From contig CAMUZE010000014.1 of the NCBI GenBank assembly GCA_947165135.1, forward strand, positions 1-35,037: a stretch of 35,037 bases of DNA, read 5' to 3'. The stretch comes from an uncultured Clostridia bacterium (GTDB lineage: Bacteria; Bacillota_I; Bacilli_A; RF39; UBA660). The notes beneath the pieces are model-generated. The model worked only from the letters and a program-made list of their open reading frames with translations. It made no database searches and was not told where the DNA came from. Both the position numbers and the translations under genes were made by a program. Position 1 is the first letter of the stretch. Each line of letters opens with the position of its first letter. Positions 16,136 through 25,445 of this stretch are shown in pieces.

Positions 16136-17638
16136 ATGGAAGTAATTGATTCTATCTTAAAAACAATTGGAAATTCATATTTGCATAGTAAAAATATTTA
16201 TGACACAATAGGTTTAATATTAAGTATAATTGTTGCTCATAAAGCAGTTTATTTAATTCTTGGAATGTTTTTTACAAGAAAATTTAAACCAGCTAAAAAC
16301 AAACATAAATATGGAATTTGTATTGCAGCAAGAAATGAAAGAAATGTTATAGGAAATTTAATTGATAGTATAAATAAACAAAATTATCCAAAAGATTTGT
16401 ACACTATTTTTGTTGTTGCAGATAACTGCACAGATGATACAGCAAAAATTGCTAGAAGCAAGGGTGCAATAGTATATGAAAGATTTGATAATGATCATAG
16501 AACTAAAGGATTTGCATTACAGTTCTTATTCAATAATATTAAAAAAGACTATGGAATTGAATCATTTGAAGGATACTTTATATTTGATGCAGATAACTTA
16601 TTAAAAAGTAATTATATTGAAAAAATGAATGATGCATTTGATTCTGGATCTAAAATAATAACTTCTTTTAGAAATACTAAAAACTTTGATGAAAATTGGA
16701 TATCATCAACATATGCTCTTCATTGGATAAGATCTGCAAGAACTAATCATAGAGCAAGAAGTCTTCTTAGATTAGCAACTAATATACAAGGAACTGGCTT
16801 TCTATTCTCAAACGAAATAGTAAAAGATGGATGGAAATATACTTCTCTTACTGAAGATAGGGCTCTTACTGCTGATGCAGTAGCACAAGGGTATCAAATA
16901 ACTTATCAAGATGAAGCTGAATTTTATGATGAACAACCAGTAAGTTTAAAAGTTGCATTAAGACAAAGATTACGCTGGTCAAAAGGTCATCTTCAAGCGT
17001 TCGCAGAATCAGGCCCATACCTATTTATTAATATATTTTTTGGAAAGCTATTTCTAAAAACTAAGTGGAATAAGCAAAAGAAAGAAAAGAAAAAAATTAC
17101 ATTTAAAAGTATTTTACTTGGAATAGTAGAATCAATAAGACATAGGTTTGCATCATTTGATACTCTTGTTCAATTAACACCCATCTCTTTAATTAATCTA
17201 ATTAGATGGTTAATAGTATGTGTATTTATTTATTCTTGCTATACATATTCAAATGGAATTATTAATGTTAGTTTATTTAGTGGAGGATCATTCCTTACAA
17301 AATTCTTAAGAAATTATGCTAATGTTAATATTAACATTATTCCTGGATTTAAGGCTTTATGGATTGGTATGCTAATTGCTATATTAGCTAGAATATTATA
17401 TAGAATTGGTGCCTATTTTACTAATATGCTAACTGCAATATACTTATTCATAATTGACAATGATAGAATTAAAAAAATGGATTTTATGGATAAAGTATTA
17501 TTTGTACTTACATGGCCAACATTTGATATGATTGGAAGATATACAACTTATATAGCAGTATTTAAAAAAGTTACATGGAAACCAATACCTCATGAAAGTA
17601 AAGTTACAATTGATGACTTAAATGAGGTGAATAAATGA
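16136..17638 (+). CDS. Processive family-2 glycosyltransferase (membrane)
   Basis: A 500-aa membrane enzyme that probably builds or extrudes a surface polysaccharide. An N-terminal TM segment (about 24-42) precedes a GT-A domain with AARNERNVIGNLIDS, DNCTDDT, the metal-binding FDADN (about 146-150), the acceptor-site TED, and RQRLRWSKGH, the Q/RxxRW-type motif of processive synthases. Several TM segments follow (about 345-470). Sugar and product cannot be told. It overlaps a 64-aa membrane protein by 4 bases, and an LtaS-like gene follows convergently, so the setting is envelope synthesis. Confidence 0.88.
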   Translation: MEVIDSILKTIGNSYLHSKNIYDTIGLILSIIVAHKAVYLILGMFFTRKFKPAKNKHKYGICIAARNERNVIGNLIDSINKQNYPKDLYTIFVVADNCTDDTAKIARSKGAIVYERFDNDHRTKGFALQFLFNNIKKDYGIESFEGYFIFDADNLLKSNYIEKMNDAFDSGSKIITSFRNTKNFDENWISSTYALHWIRSARTNHRARSLLRLATNIQGTGFLFSNEIVKDGWKYTSLTEDRALTADAVAQGYQITYQDEAEFYDEQPVSLKVALRQRLRWSKGHLQAFAESGPYLFINIFFGKLFLKTKWNKQKKEKKKITFKSILLGIVESIRHRFASFDTLVQLTPISLINLIRWLIVCVFIYSCYTYSNGIINVSLFSGGSFLTKFLRNYANVNINIIPGFKALWIGMLIAILARILYRIGAYFTNMLTAIYLFIIDNDRIKKMDFMDKVLFVLTWPTFDMIGRYTTYIAVFKKVTWKPIPHESKVTIDDLNEVNK

Positions 17639-17829
17639 AAAATTTAATTTATCAATTTTATAATGAAGGATTAGGAAAACTATTCTGTAAGAAGCCAATT
17701 GACCATATAAATAAAAAGATTAAAAGTAAATCTATACGTAATATATTATCATTTATAATTATGTTTATATATACAATAATAATACTTTTAATCGCAGGAT
17801 ATGTATTATATAAAAAATTGCCAATATAA
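17635..17829 (+). CDS. 64-aa membrane protein coupled to glycosyltransferase
   Basis: A small basic protein with a cytoplasmic-looking N-terminal half rich in Lys (HINKKIKSKS) and a single TM segment at about 38-60. The start overlaps the glycosyltransferase stop (ATGA), with a GAGGTG site inside the upstream gene, so the two proteins are probably made in fixed ratio. No family is recognised. Small membrane subunits assist some polysaccharide synthases; that role is inference here. Confidence 0.7.
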   Translation: MKNLIYQFYNEGLGKLFCKKPIDHINKKIKSKSIRNILSFIIMFIYTIIILLIAGYVLYKKLPI

Positions 17830-17858
17830 AAACATTAATACAAATTAATGTTTTTATT
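17827..17858. terminator. Bidirectional terminator
   Basis: Stem AAACATTAA (17830-17838) with TTAATGTTT (17845-17853) and flanking A/T runs, between two convergent genes. Confidence 0.85.
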
Positions 17859-19791
17859 GTGCTTCTTTATTTTTAAAATAATTATATTTTAATGTTAAAT
17901 CATTTTTTCTTGTTAAATAATTAACATATTCATTTTTCTCAAATAACTTATCAGAATTGATCTTCTTGCCATTGGTTACTTCTCCACTTTCAACATATAC
18001 ATTTCCATCATACCAAGAATAATCACTAAAGAATACTAGCCCTTCATATTTTGAATTTAAAGCATCTGTAGATATGTAATTATTAACATTATATGAAACT
18101 CCATATAAGTTTAATATTGTAGGTAATATATTTAATTGAGAAGTTACTTTATTAACTTTAGTTTTCTTAATTGAAGTAGACCATATAAACCAAGGGGTAT
18201 TATTTATTAAATTATTAGATGTATTTTTGTATTTATCTAAAATTGTTTGATCTTCAAGAGTATATAAGTAATGATCAGTAAATACAACTATAGCAGTATT
18301 ATTTAATAAGTCCTTTTCTTTTAAATTTTGAAGTAATAATTCAATCATATAGTCTGTTTCTTTTGCTTGTCTTCTTGTACACTCTTCTTCAGACATTTGA
18401 ACAAAATCAGGTCTTACTCCAGTTTCTTCTTCAATCTTATCCATATCTTCTTCATAAAGCATCTTACATACACCTTTAGTATTTGTAAAAGGCAAATGAC
18501 CAGAATATGCAATGATATAATCTAAAAAATTACCTTCTTTATTAAATAATAATTCATTGAATTTCTCATTTAATATTAGCTCTCTATCAAGTTGATATGA
18601 TTGATCTGAATATTTGTCTATATCAATAAGTCCATAATAATTATCATAACCCCAATTTTTATAATTAGCAGTTCTTGAATAATACTCTCCAGTATTCATA
18701 TGGAACGCATTTACACTATATCCTAATTCTTTAAATATATGAGCAAGTGAATTAGGAAAACTATTTTTATTAAATGCATATGCATTTTTAGTATATGAAA
18801 TTGGTGTTATATATCCAGTATTAACAGCAAATTCAGAATTAAATGTACTACCACCACCATTATAATATGAATAATGTTTATCGAAATTAATTCCCTCATT
18901 CATTAGTTTATACATAGTTGGTGTATCTTCTTTAGTAATTAACCATTTATCTGTACCTTCTAATTGAATGATAATTAGGTTTTTACCTTTTAAATTACCA
19001 GTATAACTATTCTTTTTGTTTTTCTCTTCAACATAAGAAGAATCTAAGAATTCTAGATCTTCTTCATTTTCTTGTTCTTCAGTTTTTAAAAATGTCTTAT
19101 AGAAGTTTCTAATAGTGTACTCATAAAATCCACTTATTTTAAGACTCTTATTATTATCATTAAATGAATTATATATATTTTTAGGATTTCTCCAACTAGA
19201 CCATGTCAAACTTGTATTTGCTCTTCCAAGTGTCAATAATGCTATTGTATGAATAATAATAAACGCTAAGAATACTTTGCCAAATACTTTATAGTTGTTT
19301 TTATCTATTTTAGGCATCTTTTTAAGTCCAATAATCGACATAATTATTAATATTATAAATGCAAAGTAAACAAGTGAATTACAATTCTTAATAGCGTCTA
19401 ATATATATGGAGCCCCTTCACTAGCAGATTCAGTTAGTCTAAAATCAAAGAATGTTTTTGTCATTGAAAAATAAATGTTATTTGTTAAAAACATAACTAA
19501 AAATAGCAAGTCAAAAACAATATATAAAATTTTACCTATCCATTTTTTAAAACATAAAGATGTCCCAACAAATAACGTTATCCAACTTATTGTAAAAATT
19601 AATGGAGATATAAAATTATAATTAACATATCTTACTTTTAAACCAAAAATAAATATAAATACTTCCATTAAAATAAAAGGAGAAGCCATCCATAACATAT
19701 ACGGATTATATATTTCAATAACTTTATTTTTTAGTGTTTTAAAATACCCTTTTATTCTTTTGAAATGTTTATTTTTTTTCAACACTTCCAT
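17854..19791 (-). CDS. LtaS-like membrane sulfatase (phosphoglycerol transferase family)
   Basis: Enzymes of this family transfer glycerol-phosphate from phosphatidylglycerol to lipoteichoic acid or related glycolipids outside the cell. The 645-aa protein starts at MEVLKKNK (site GGTGG). Five TM segments occupy about residues 30-190. The extracellular sulfatase domain has the metal-binding Glu in IIQLEGTD (about 278), the nucleophile Thr in GSTFNSE (about 316) and a late FTDH metal site. It ends with a Tyr-rich C-terminal tail. The length matches LtaS enzymes. It could instead modify other surface polymers. It is a single-gene unit. Confidence 0.87.
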   Translation of the reverse strand: MEVLKKNKHFKRIKGYFKTLKNKVIEIYNPYMLWMASPFILMEVFIFIFGLKVRYVNYNFISPLIFTISWITLFVGTSLCFKKWIGKILYIVFDLLFLVMFLTNNIYFSMTKTFFDFRLTESASEGAPYILDAIKNCNSLVYFAFIILIIMSIIGLKKMPKIDKNNYKVFGKVFLAFIIIHTIALLTLGRANTSLTWSSWRNPKNIYNSFNDNNKSLKISGFYEYTIRNFYKTFLKTEEQENEEDLEFLDSSYVEEKNKKNSYTGNLKGKNLIIIQLEGTDKWLITKEDTPTMYKLMNEGINFDKHYSYYNGGGSTFNSEFAVNTGYITPISYTKNAYAFNKNSFPNSLAHIFKELGYSVNAFHMNTGEYYSRTANYKNWGYDNYYGLIDIDKYSDQSYQLDRELILNEKFNELLFNKEGNFLDYIIAYSGHLPFTNTKGVCKMLYEEDMDKIEEETGVRPDFVQMSEEECTRRQAKETDYMIELLLQNLKEKDLLNNTAIVVFTDHYLYTLEDQTILDKYKNTSNNLINNTPWFIWSTSIKKTKVNKVTSQLNILPTILNLYGVSYNVNNYISTDALNSKYEGLVFFSDYSWYDGNVYVESGEVTNGKKINSDKLFEKNEYVNYLTRKNDLTLKYNYFKNKEAQ

Positions 19792-19846
19792 ATAACCACC
19801 ATATGACAATATTATACTATATTTTTATATTTTTTCAATTGAAATA

Positions 19847-19875
19847 AAAAAAGTATATGTTAATTAACATATACT
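19847..19875 (-). terminator. Terminator of PNPOx operon
   Basis: A perfect 24-bp palindrome (19852-19875) overlaps the stop codon and is followed by seven T's on the minus strand. Confidence 0.85.
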
Positions 19876-20266
19876 AAAATTCTATTATTTTAGGTTCTTC
19901 ACCAAACGATGAAATTACTGCTTTAGCATGTTCAAAATATAAAACTGCAGTATTATCATCATTTTCATTATACATTCCTCTTAAATTAGGATTCTTATCA
20001 AGCATATCTTTTTTAGCTTCAATTCTATCATCTAATATTAAGTTACCTGATACTCTTATCCATTTGCCATCTTTAAATGCACACATTTCAACATTATTAT
20101 TTTTTTCAATTTGCTTAAATACATCTTTTTTCTTACCTGTTTGAATATACAAACGTCCTTCAAATATTTCAGCTGTGCCGAAAGGTCTAACTCTTGGTTT
20201 ATCATTTTCTATAGTCGCTAAATAATAAACTCCACAATCTTTTAAAAATTTTTGTACTTCTTCCAT
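19874..20266 (-). CDS. Pyridoxamine-phosphate-oxidase-like flavoprotein
   Basis: A 130-aa protein of the FMN-binding split-barrel family. VYYLATIENDKPRVRPFG, then RLYIQTGKKKDVFKQIEKN and VEMCAF are typical of the short PNPOx-like proteins in anaerobes. These bind FMN or F420-like cofactors and have mostly unknown substrates. The start is behind AAAAGGAGG. It is the last gene of an operon behind a lipoprotein gene (12 bases between). Confidence 0.87.
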   Translation of the reverse strand: MEEVQKFLKDCGVYYLATIENDKPRVRPFGTAEIFEGRLYIQTGKKKDVFKQIEKNNNVEMCAFKDGKWIRVSGNLILDDRIEAKKDMLDKNPNLRGMYNENDDNTAVLYFEHAKAVISSFGEEPKIIEF

Positions 20267-20278
20267 AATATCCTCCTT

Positions 20279-20794
20279 TTATTCATATACTATTGATTTT
20301 AAGAATATATCAACGAGTCTAGATAAATCTATACTTGCAGTAAAACAAAATGCATATACATCTTTATTATGTTTATAATAATAAATACTTGTTTCAACGT
20401 TTTCACCAACTGGATTTACAAAGTGAACCACAGTGTAATCTAAATCACCTACTTTGATATCGTATTTCTTATCATATGAAATAGTTGAATCTTTAATAGC
20501 ATAATCTATAGATTTATTTTTATAATAAAATATTCTATAAACAAAGTAAGCTTGATTATTAATATTTTCAGAAAAATAATTTATAGCATTTCCTGTATCT
20601 GTTTTTCTAAAATTACTAGCTATTTTATATTTTATTCCATATTCACTTTCATCTTGATCTAATTTATATTTTATTCCTTTTAGTACTACTTCATCATCTT
20701 GTAATTTATTTTCTTCTTGTTTAGTCTTTTTACCACATCCAATTAAGCAAATACAAATTAATAACAATACAAATATTTTAAATAACTTTTTCAT
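20279..20794 (-). CDS. Lipoprotein, uncharacterised
   Basis: A 171-aa protein with a lipoprotein signal peptide: basic KK, hydrophobic core, lipobox LIGC with Cys at residue 20. The mature part is a mixed alpha/beta domain (KYDIKVGDLDYTVVHFVNP, YYKHNKDVYAFCFTAS). This resembles small PsbP/DUF-type surface domains, but I do not assign a family. It lies 10 bases after the 367-aa gene and shares its operon. Confidence 0.8.
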   Translation of the reverse strand: MKKLFKIFVLLLICICLIGCGKKTKQEENKLQDDEVVLKGIKYKLDQDESEYGIKYKIASNFRKTDTGNAINYFSENINNQAYFVYRIFYYKNKSIDYAIKDSTISYDKKYDIKVGDLDYTVVHFVNPVGENVETSIYYYKHNKDVYAFCFTASIDLSRLVDIFLKSIVYE

Positions 20795-20804
20795 TCATAT
20801 CCCC

Positions 20805-21908
20805 CTATCTAGATAAACCTCTTGAATGAATATCTTTATATATTCTATTATTCATCCATAATGGTATTTCTTCTTCAGTACACATTCTAGTTTTATGATA
20901 TGCAATTAATTCTTTATAGAATTCATCAACATTTATTTTAGAACCATCATTTCCATATTTTTTCATTAATTTATCATATACATAATTTAAACATATATCC
21001 ATGTATTGATTAAATGTATGAATAAGTCCACCCCCAAGTGAACTTTTAATTCTAATGCCATATGGTTCTGCTCCATGCATCGCGATAGAATAATAACCAT
21101 TATCGCCTATAGTAGCAGCAAATGGTTGTGGTTTACCAAAATTCTCTATTGCGTTTAATACTTTTTCTCCATATCTTTTTTCATCTTTTAAGTCTTCTAA
21201 TAATATAACTATTCCAAGTAAATTATTTTTATCAATATAGAATATTATTCCATCTGATTCCTCAAAACGAACTTTACATCTAACATATATGTTCCGTCTT
21301 AACGCCTCATTTTGAAATGCTTTTATAAACGCTAAAACGTCTTCGTTTTTTAAGATATTTGAATTTCTTAACGTTATTCTATAATTAACATCAGCAGCTT
21401 TTTCTGGCTCAACTCCAGTATTACTTATTATAAATGCATCAGAACTTTCTGTTGGGTCAACTGATGCTTGAATAATACCTGGATTAACATTATTTCTACC
21501 TTTTGATTCCTGATACATAAATTCTTTAAATCGGTTATTTCTTTTACTATCCAAATATCTATTTATACTTTCTTTATCTCTTTGAGCAGTGTTTGCAATA
21601 CTATTTCTATTACATATATAATCTAACAATTCATTTGAATCATTTATACTTTGGAAATTATTTCTTATACTTCTACTACTCTCAACTGGTTTATATGCAG
21701 AAAGACTATTTAGTTTTCTATTACATTCTTTTATTATGTCTAATAGTTCTTCTCTTCTTTCATATGTTTTCATTGTATAAGGTTTACTATCAATGTTATC
21801 AATTTCTTTTAATGCTCTACTTTTTAATTCCATTGCATCTAAATACTCTTTTTTCTTAGATTCCTCATCATCTTGAAAACTTGTTGGTCTATAAAAAAAT
21901 TTATCCAT
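20805..21908 (-). CDS. Uncharacterised 367-aa cytosolic protein
   Basis: First gene of a three-gene operon (site AGGAGTG). No TM segment or signal is seen. The N-terminal 130 residues are charged helices, partly coiled coil (ELKSRALKEIDNIDS). The C-terminal half is a folded alpha/beta domain with VNYRITLRNSNILKNEDV, then VRCKVRFEESDGIIFYID, and AATIGDNGYYSIAMHGAEPYG. A faint likeness to HopA1-type domains is not strong enough to name it. The operon with a lipoprotein and a flavoprotein gives no clear function. Confidence 0.75.
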   Translation of the reverse strand: MDKFFYRPTSFQDDEESKKKEYLDAMELKSRALKEIDNIDSKPYTMKTYERREELLDIIKECNRKLNSLSAYKPVESSRSIRNNFQSINDSNELLDYICNRNSIANTAQRDKESINRYLDSKRNNRFKEFMYQESKGRNNVNPGIIQASVDPTESSDAFIISNTGVEPEKAADVNYRITLRNSNILKNEDVLAFIKAFQNEALRRNIYVRCKVRFEESDGIIFYIDKNNLLGIVILLEDLKDEKRYGEKVLNAIENFGKPQPFAATIGDNGYYSIAMHGAEPYGIRIKSSLGGGLIHTFNQYMDICLNYVYDKLMKKYGNDGSKINVDEFYKELIAYHKTRMCTEEEIPLWMNNRIYKDIHSRGLSR

Positions 21909-21965
21909 AACACCACTCCTACTTTAATTTTAACACATCAAAATTATAATAAAAGCAATAATAAC

Positions 21966-21997
21966 AAAAAAAGAATTTTAAAGTGTAAAATTCTTTT
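21966..21997 (-). terminator. Terminator of glycosyltransferase pair
   Basis: Stem AAAGAATTTTA/TAAAATTCTTT (21970-21980 with 21986-21996) with T's on the minus side, directly after the stop codon. Confidence 0.85.
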
Positions 21998-22842
21998 TAC
22001 ATTATTTTTTCTTTAATTAATTTTTCCAAAAGACTAACATCCTCTATTCCAATTAAATTTATATTATTTGGATCATATTTATTAATCCAAGATTTAAAAA
22101 TATTTTTCTTCTCTTCACTAAAATCTTTATAAATTTTGTTATAATATTTATACTTGTTAACAAGAAAATTAACTACTATTTTCTTGTTACTATCATCTAT
22201 TGTAATTCTATCCATCAATTCTTTTACATTTGATAACATAATTTCTAATCTATTAAATTCTAATTCTTTTGAATTATTAGTAGTAGAGTTCTTATTATTA
22301 CAGTAGATATAGACAAGTTCTAATAGTATATGATTTTGTGCGCCACTTAGTAATACTAGATTGTTAAAATAATTATCTTCATGAAATCTAGTTGCATTAA
22401 ATTTTATATCTTTTTCGATTAAATATTTTCTTCTATATAATTTACCATGTAGGTCACCCTCATTTACAACTAAAAAGTTCCTTGACTCATCATATGTGCC
22501 ACCAGAAACCATATCATAACCATCAAGAATTTTTTTATAAAGTTTATTTAAAGAATCAACATTATATAATAAATCATCTGCATCAATAAATATTATATAC
22601 TCACCATTAGTTATATCTATCCCTTTTTGCCTAGCAACTCCACCTCCGGAATTTTTATTTAATCTATAATAACCAATTTTAAAATATTTTGAAAATGTTT
22701 CAATTGTTTCTGAATAATCATCATCAGAGCAATCATCTATTAGTGTTACTTTTATATTACACTCAATATTCTGCATCATAATGCTCATTAACGTTAATGG
22801 AAGAGTATTATTCGCATTATAAACAGGTATTATAACATCAAT
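21997..22842 (-). CDS. Family-2 glycosyltransferase
   Basis: A 281-aa GT-A enzyme starting MIDVIIPVYN behind GGTGTG. It has the nucleotide-sugar fold (LIDDCSDDD), GGGVARQKGID, and the metal-binding IDADD (about residues 90-94). The C-terminal part is helical and without TM segments, so it is a cytoplasmic, non-processive transferase. It overlaps the upstream gene by 5 bases. The two proteins align along their whole length and are clearly a tandem duplication. Confidence 0.88.
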   Translation of the reverse strand: MDVIIPVYNANNTLPLTLMSIMMQNIECNIKVTLIDDCSDDDYSETIETFSKYFKIGYYRLNKNSGGGVARQKGIDITNGEYIIFIDADDLLYNVDSLNKLYKKILDGYDMVSGGTYDESRNFLVVNEGDLHGKLYRRKYLIEKDIKFNATRFHEDNYFNNLVLLSGAQNHILLELVYIYCNNKNSTTNNSKELEFNRLEIMLSNVKELMDRITIDDSNKKIVVNFLVNKYKYYNKIYKDFSEEKKNIFKSWINKYDPNNINLIGIEDVSLLEKLIKEKIM

Positions 22843-23788
22843 CATTATAATCACACACCATATCTATGAATTCTTCAAAATTAATAAATTTATTAATTAT
22901 CTTATTTTCTTTAATATAATCTTTTTCTCTATTATCAATTAATTTATCCAATTCATTCTTATTTATACTTTTTACATTATATTTTTGATAATTTGATAAT
23001 AATGGTTTTGACCATTTTAGTATCTTTTTAACATCATAAGAATTATATAATTCTAAATAATAAAAATACATTGAAATTAATACGTTAAGGGTTAAATATT
23101 TAATTAATTCAGGAATACAATTTCTTTTTGTAGCTTCATCCATAGCCCATTTCATATTATATATAAGACCCTCTAAACCATCTAATTTATATTCTCTATT
23201 ATTTTTTCTAGTAATAGAATTATTATTTTCTGAATAAACATATGTTATTTCATTCAAATAATATATGTTTGGATTTAATAAAAGAATTAACCTATTAAAT
23301 CCATTATCTTCATTTGCCATTGTATTATTAAATCGAATATTATTTTTATCTAAGAAACCTCTTCTATAAATCTTACCATGTAGCCATGTATGATCTTGTT
23401 CTTTTATTGTTCTTTCATTATCTCTTTCATATATAAAATTACTTATTACTAAATCATAATTACTTTTATTAATTAATTTATATAATTTATCAATTGAATC
23501 AGTAGAATAAAAAAAATCATCACTATCAATGAATACAATAAATTCAGAATTGCTGTTATCAATACCAGTGTTTCTAGCTCCACCCGGCCCAATATTTTTC
23601 TTCGTTTTTATTTCTTTAATGGGATAATATTTAGAAAAATAATCAACAAAAGATGAATAATCATATTCAGAACAATCATTAACAATAATAACATTAAAAG
23701 GAACACTACATCTTTGTACTGCTATAGAAGACAATGTTTTAAATATTGTATCTTTTGCATTATATGCTGGTATTATAATGTCTAGCAT
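22838..23788 (-). CDS. Family-2 glycosyltransferase (paralogue)
   Basis: A 316-aa GT-A enzyme starting MLDIIIPAYNAKDT. It has IIVNDCSEYD, the GPGGARNTGID stretch, and FIDSDDFF as the DxD-type site. NEDNGFNRLILL matches HEDNYFNNLVLL in the next gene. The promoter is TAGACA-17-TAAAAT (23832-23804) with an extended TGC. Substrates are unknown; a pair like this usually adds side-chain sugars to a surface glycan. Confidence 0.88.
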   Translation of the reverse strand: MLDIIIPAYNAKDTIFKTLSSIAVQRCSVPFNVIIVNDCSEYDYSSFVDYFSKYYPIKEIKTKKNIGPGGARNTGIDNSNSEFIVFIDSDDFFYSTDSIDKLYKLINKSNYDLVISNFIYERDNERTIKEQDHTWLHGKIYRRGFLDKNNIRFNNTMANEDNGFNRLILLLNPNIYYLNEITYVYSENNNSITRKNNREYKLDGLEGLIYNMKWAMDEATKRNCIPELIKYLTLNVLISMYFYYLELYNSYDVKKILKWSKPLLSNYQKYNVKSINKNELDKLIDNREKDYIKENKIINKFINFEEFIDMVCDYND

Positions 23789-23803
23789 ATTATCACCAAT
23801 TTA

Positions 23804-23832
23804 ATTTTAGCAAATAAATAATAATATGTCTA
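23804..23832 (-). promoter_or_regulatory. Promoter of glycosyltransferase pair
   Basis: TAGACA (23832-23827), 17-base spacer, TAAAAT (23809-23804) with TGC before the -10. Confidence 0.55.
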
Positions 23833-23833
23833 A

Positions 23834-23857
23834 TAAAAAAACGACCAGTTAGTCGTC
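23834..23857 (-). terminator. Terminator of 183-aa gene
   Basis: Stem ACGAC/GTCGT with a 6-base loop and seven T's, just after the TAG stop. Confidence 0.75.
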
Positions 23858-24408
23858 TATTTTGTTTGTTTTGGATATTTGGTAAGTATCATTTGAACTG
23901 CTTCTTCTTGTCCATTTTCCAAACAAGAAACAAAGAATTCACGTCTTGCATTATAGTACCTATCATAGCAATCAAATATTGTACTCTTTCCGTATATTAC
24001 TCTATGAGTGCTTTCAAATTCTTCTTGATTTTCCTTAGGTACAATTGAACGCTTAGTTCTGTTTTCTAAATCCGTGTAAAGAATAACTACTTTACTCTTA
24101 TCTTGCTCTAATAATCTTATATTAAAATATTCTTCATATTGTGAAACTGGACATTCAAGCATATATAACCAAATCTCATTAGTTTTTCTTGGCTTTCCAT
24201 ACCCATACTCTTCAAGACAATAATCTAGAACATCTCCATCTTTACTAAACTCTCCACATTGAACTTTACTTCTTAGTTCTTTTAAATAGTTATACCTTTT
24301 TACTGTAAGCGTTTCTTCTAATCTGCCTATTTCTCTAAAATTACTTTTTAAAGTATCACTTATATCATTATACTCTTTTTTTATTCTATCTAATACTTCG
24401 TTTTCCAT
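23857..24408 (-). CDS. Uncharacterised 183-aa protein
   Basis: A soluble protein with an N-terminal coiled coil (residues about 1-45, RIKKEYNDISDTLKSNF) and a mixed C-terminal domain with four to five cysteines that show no zinc-finger spacing. No family is recognised. It has a strong ribosome site (TTGGAGG) and its own promoter (TTGTAA-17-TATAAT). It is followed by a terminator, so it stands alone. Confidence 0.7.
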   Translation of the reverse strand: MENEVLDRIKKEYNDISDTLKSNFREIGRLEETLTVKRYNYLKELRSKVQCGEFSKDGDVLDYCLEEYGYGKPRKTNEIWLYMLECPVSQYEEYFNIRLLEQDKSKVVILYTDLENRTKRSIVPKENQEEFESTHRVIYGKSTIFDCYDRYYNARREFFVSCLENGQEEAVQMILTKYPKQTK

Positions 24409-24434
24409 ATTATTCCTCCAATATATGGTTATAT

Positions 24435-24463
24435 ATTATAAAATTTTTTATTGTTAATTACAA
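24435..24463 (-). promoter_or_regulatory. Promoter of 183-aa gene
   Basis: TTGTAA (24463-24458), 17-base spacer, TATAAT (24440-24435). Confidence 0.6.
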
Positions 24464-24464
24464 A

Positions 24465-25343
24465 TCATTTTAATTCTTTATTTATTTGTTCAACTAGTTT
24501 TTTATTGTAATAGAAAGTTAATGCTTTCGGTATAACTGTCATTTCAAATTTTGTAGATGTTAAATCTTCGCCATCGAGATTTGCCGAGATATCTTCATCA
24601 GTAATAATAGTAAATTTATTAGTTCTAACATGTTCAACATATTTTGATTCTTTATGAGTACCCTTTAATAATCTAATTAAATAACTGATTAATTGTCTTC
24701 TGTTAGTGGCAGTAATAATATAAGCATCCATTAACCCGTCATTATATATTCCATCACGATTAACATGGAAACCTCCACCATAATATCCACCATTACATAC
24801 AGTTACTAAGGAAAGTTTACTTGTCATAGATTCATTATTCCATTTCATTGTAAAGTTATATGGTTTATATAAAAAAATATGTTTTACTACACCTAATTTA
24901 TATTGAAGTTTTCTTGGAATAAACTTGTTATGTACTATCTTATCATCATTGGCGATATCTGCATCAATACCAAAACAAGCAACATTAACAAAATACTTAT
25001 TGTTACATTTAATCAAATCAACTAGATTATCTCCAGTACTAAAAAATTCATTTATTGAACGATTAAAATCATTTCCAGTTCCAGCCGGAATACAAGCGAC
25101 TTTATTTTGACTTCCATATACGGAATTAATAACTCTATTTAATATTCCATCTCCACCAACAGCATATATTATATAATTATTATTTTTATATTTTTCCAAT
25201 ATATCTTCTGTAGATTCTTTTTCATTATTTACTTCTATTTTATAATCTAATTTTAAATCCTTTGCTGCTTTATCTATTGCATTAATATAATTATCAGTTC
25301 TTTTTTTTAAACTAAATCTATTAATTAAAAAAATATGTTTCAT
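24465..25343 (-). CDS. Diacylglycerol kinase-like lipid kinase (DagK/YegS family)
   Basis: Phosphorylates diacylglycerol or a similar lipid at the membrane, returning it to phosphatidate. LtaS-type enzymes release diacylglycerol, so it would recycle that product (inference). The 292-aa protein starts at MKHIFLINRF (site GGTGAT). It has the nucleotide-binding VGGDGILNRV (about residues 57-66, with Ile for the usual Thr), PAGTGNDFNRS, and the later GGYYGGGF and ANLDGED typical of DgkB-type enzymes. It stands close to, but apart from, other envelope genes. Confidence 0.9.
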   Translation of the reverse strand: MKHIFLINRFSLKKRTDNYINAIDKAAKDLKLDYKIEVNNEKESTEDILEKYKNNNYIIYAVGGDGILNRVINSVYGSQNKVACIPAGTGNDFNRSINEFFSTGDNLVDLIKCNNKYFVNVACFGIDADIANDDKIVHNKFIPRKLQYKLGVVKHIFLYKPYNFTMKWNNESMTSKLSLVTVCNGGYYGGGFHVNRDGIYNDGLMDAYIITATNRRQLISYLIRLLKGTHKESKYVEHVRTNKFTIITDEDISANLDGEDLTSTKFEMTVIPKALTFYYNKKLVEQINKELK

Positions 25344-25387
25344 ACATATCACCATTCTAATAATATCATACCTTTATATTTTATTTC

Positions 25388-25411
25388 AAATAAAAAGTCA
25401 TAAAGATGACT
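25388..25411 (-). terminator. Terminator of 118-aa gene
   Basis: Stem AGTCAT/ATGACT (25411-25406 with 25401-25396), 4-base loop, then TTTTTATTT on the minus strand. Confidence 0.7.
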
Positions 25412-25445
25412 ATTTTCTAGATAATGCAATATATAATATATTTTA

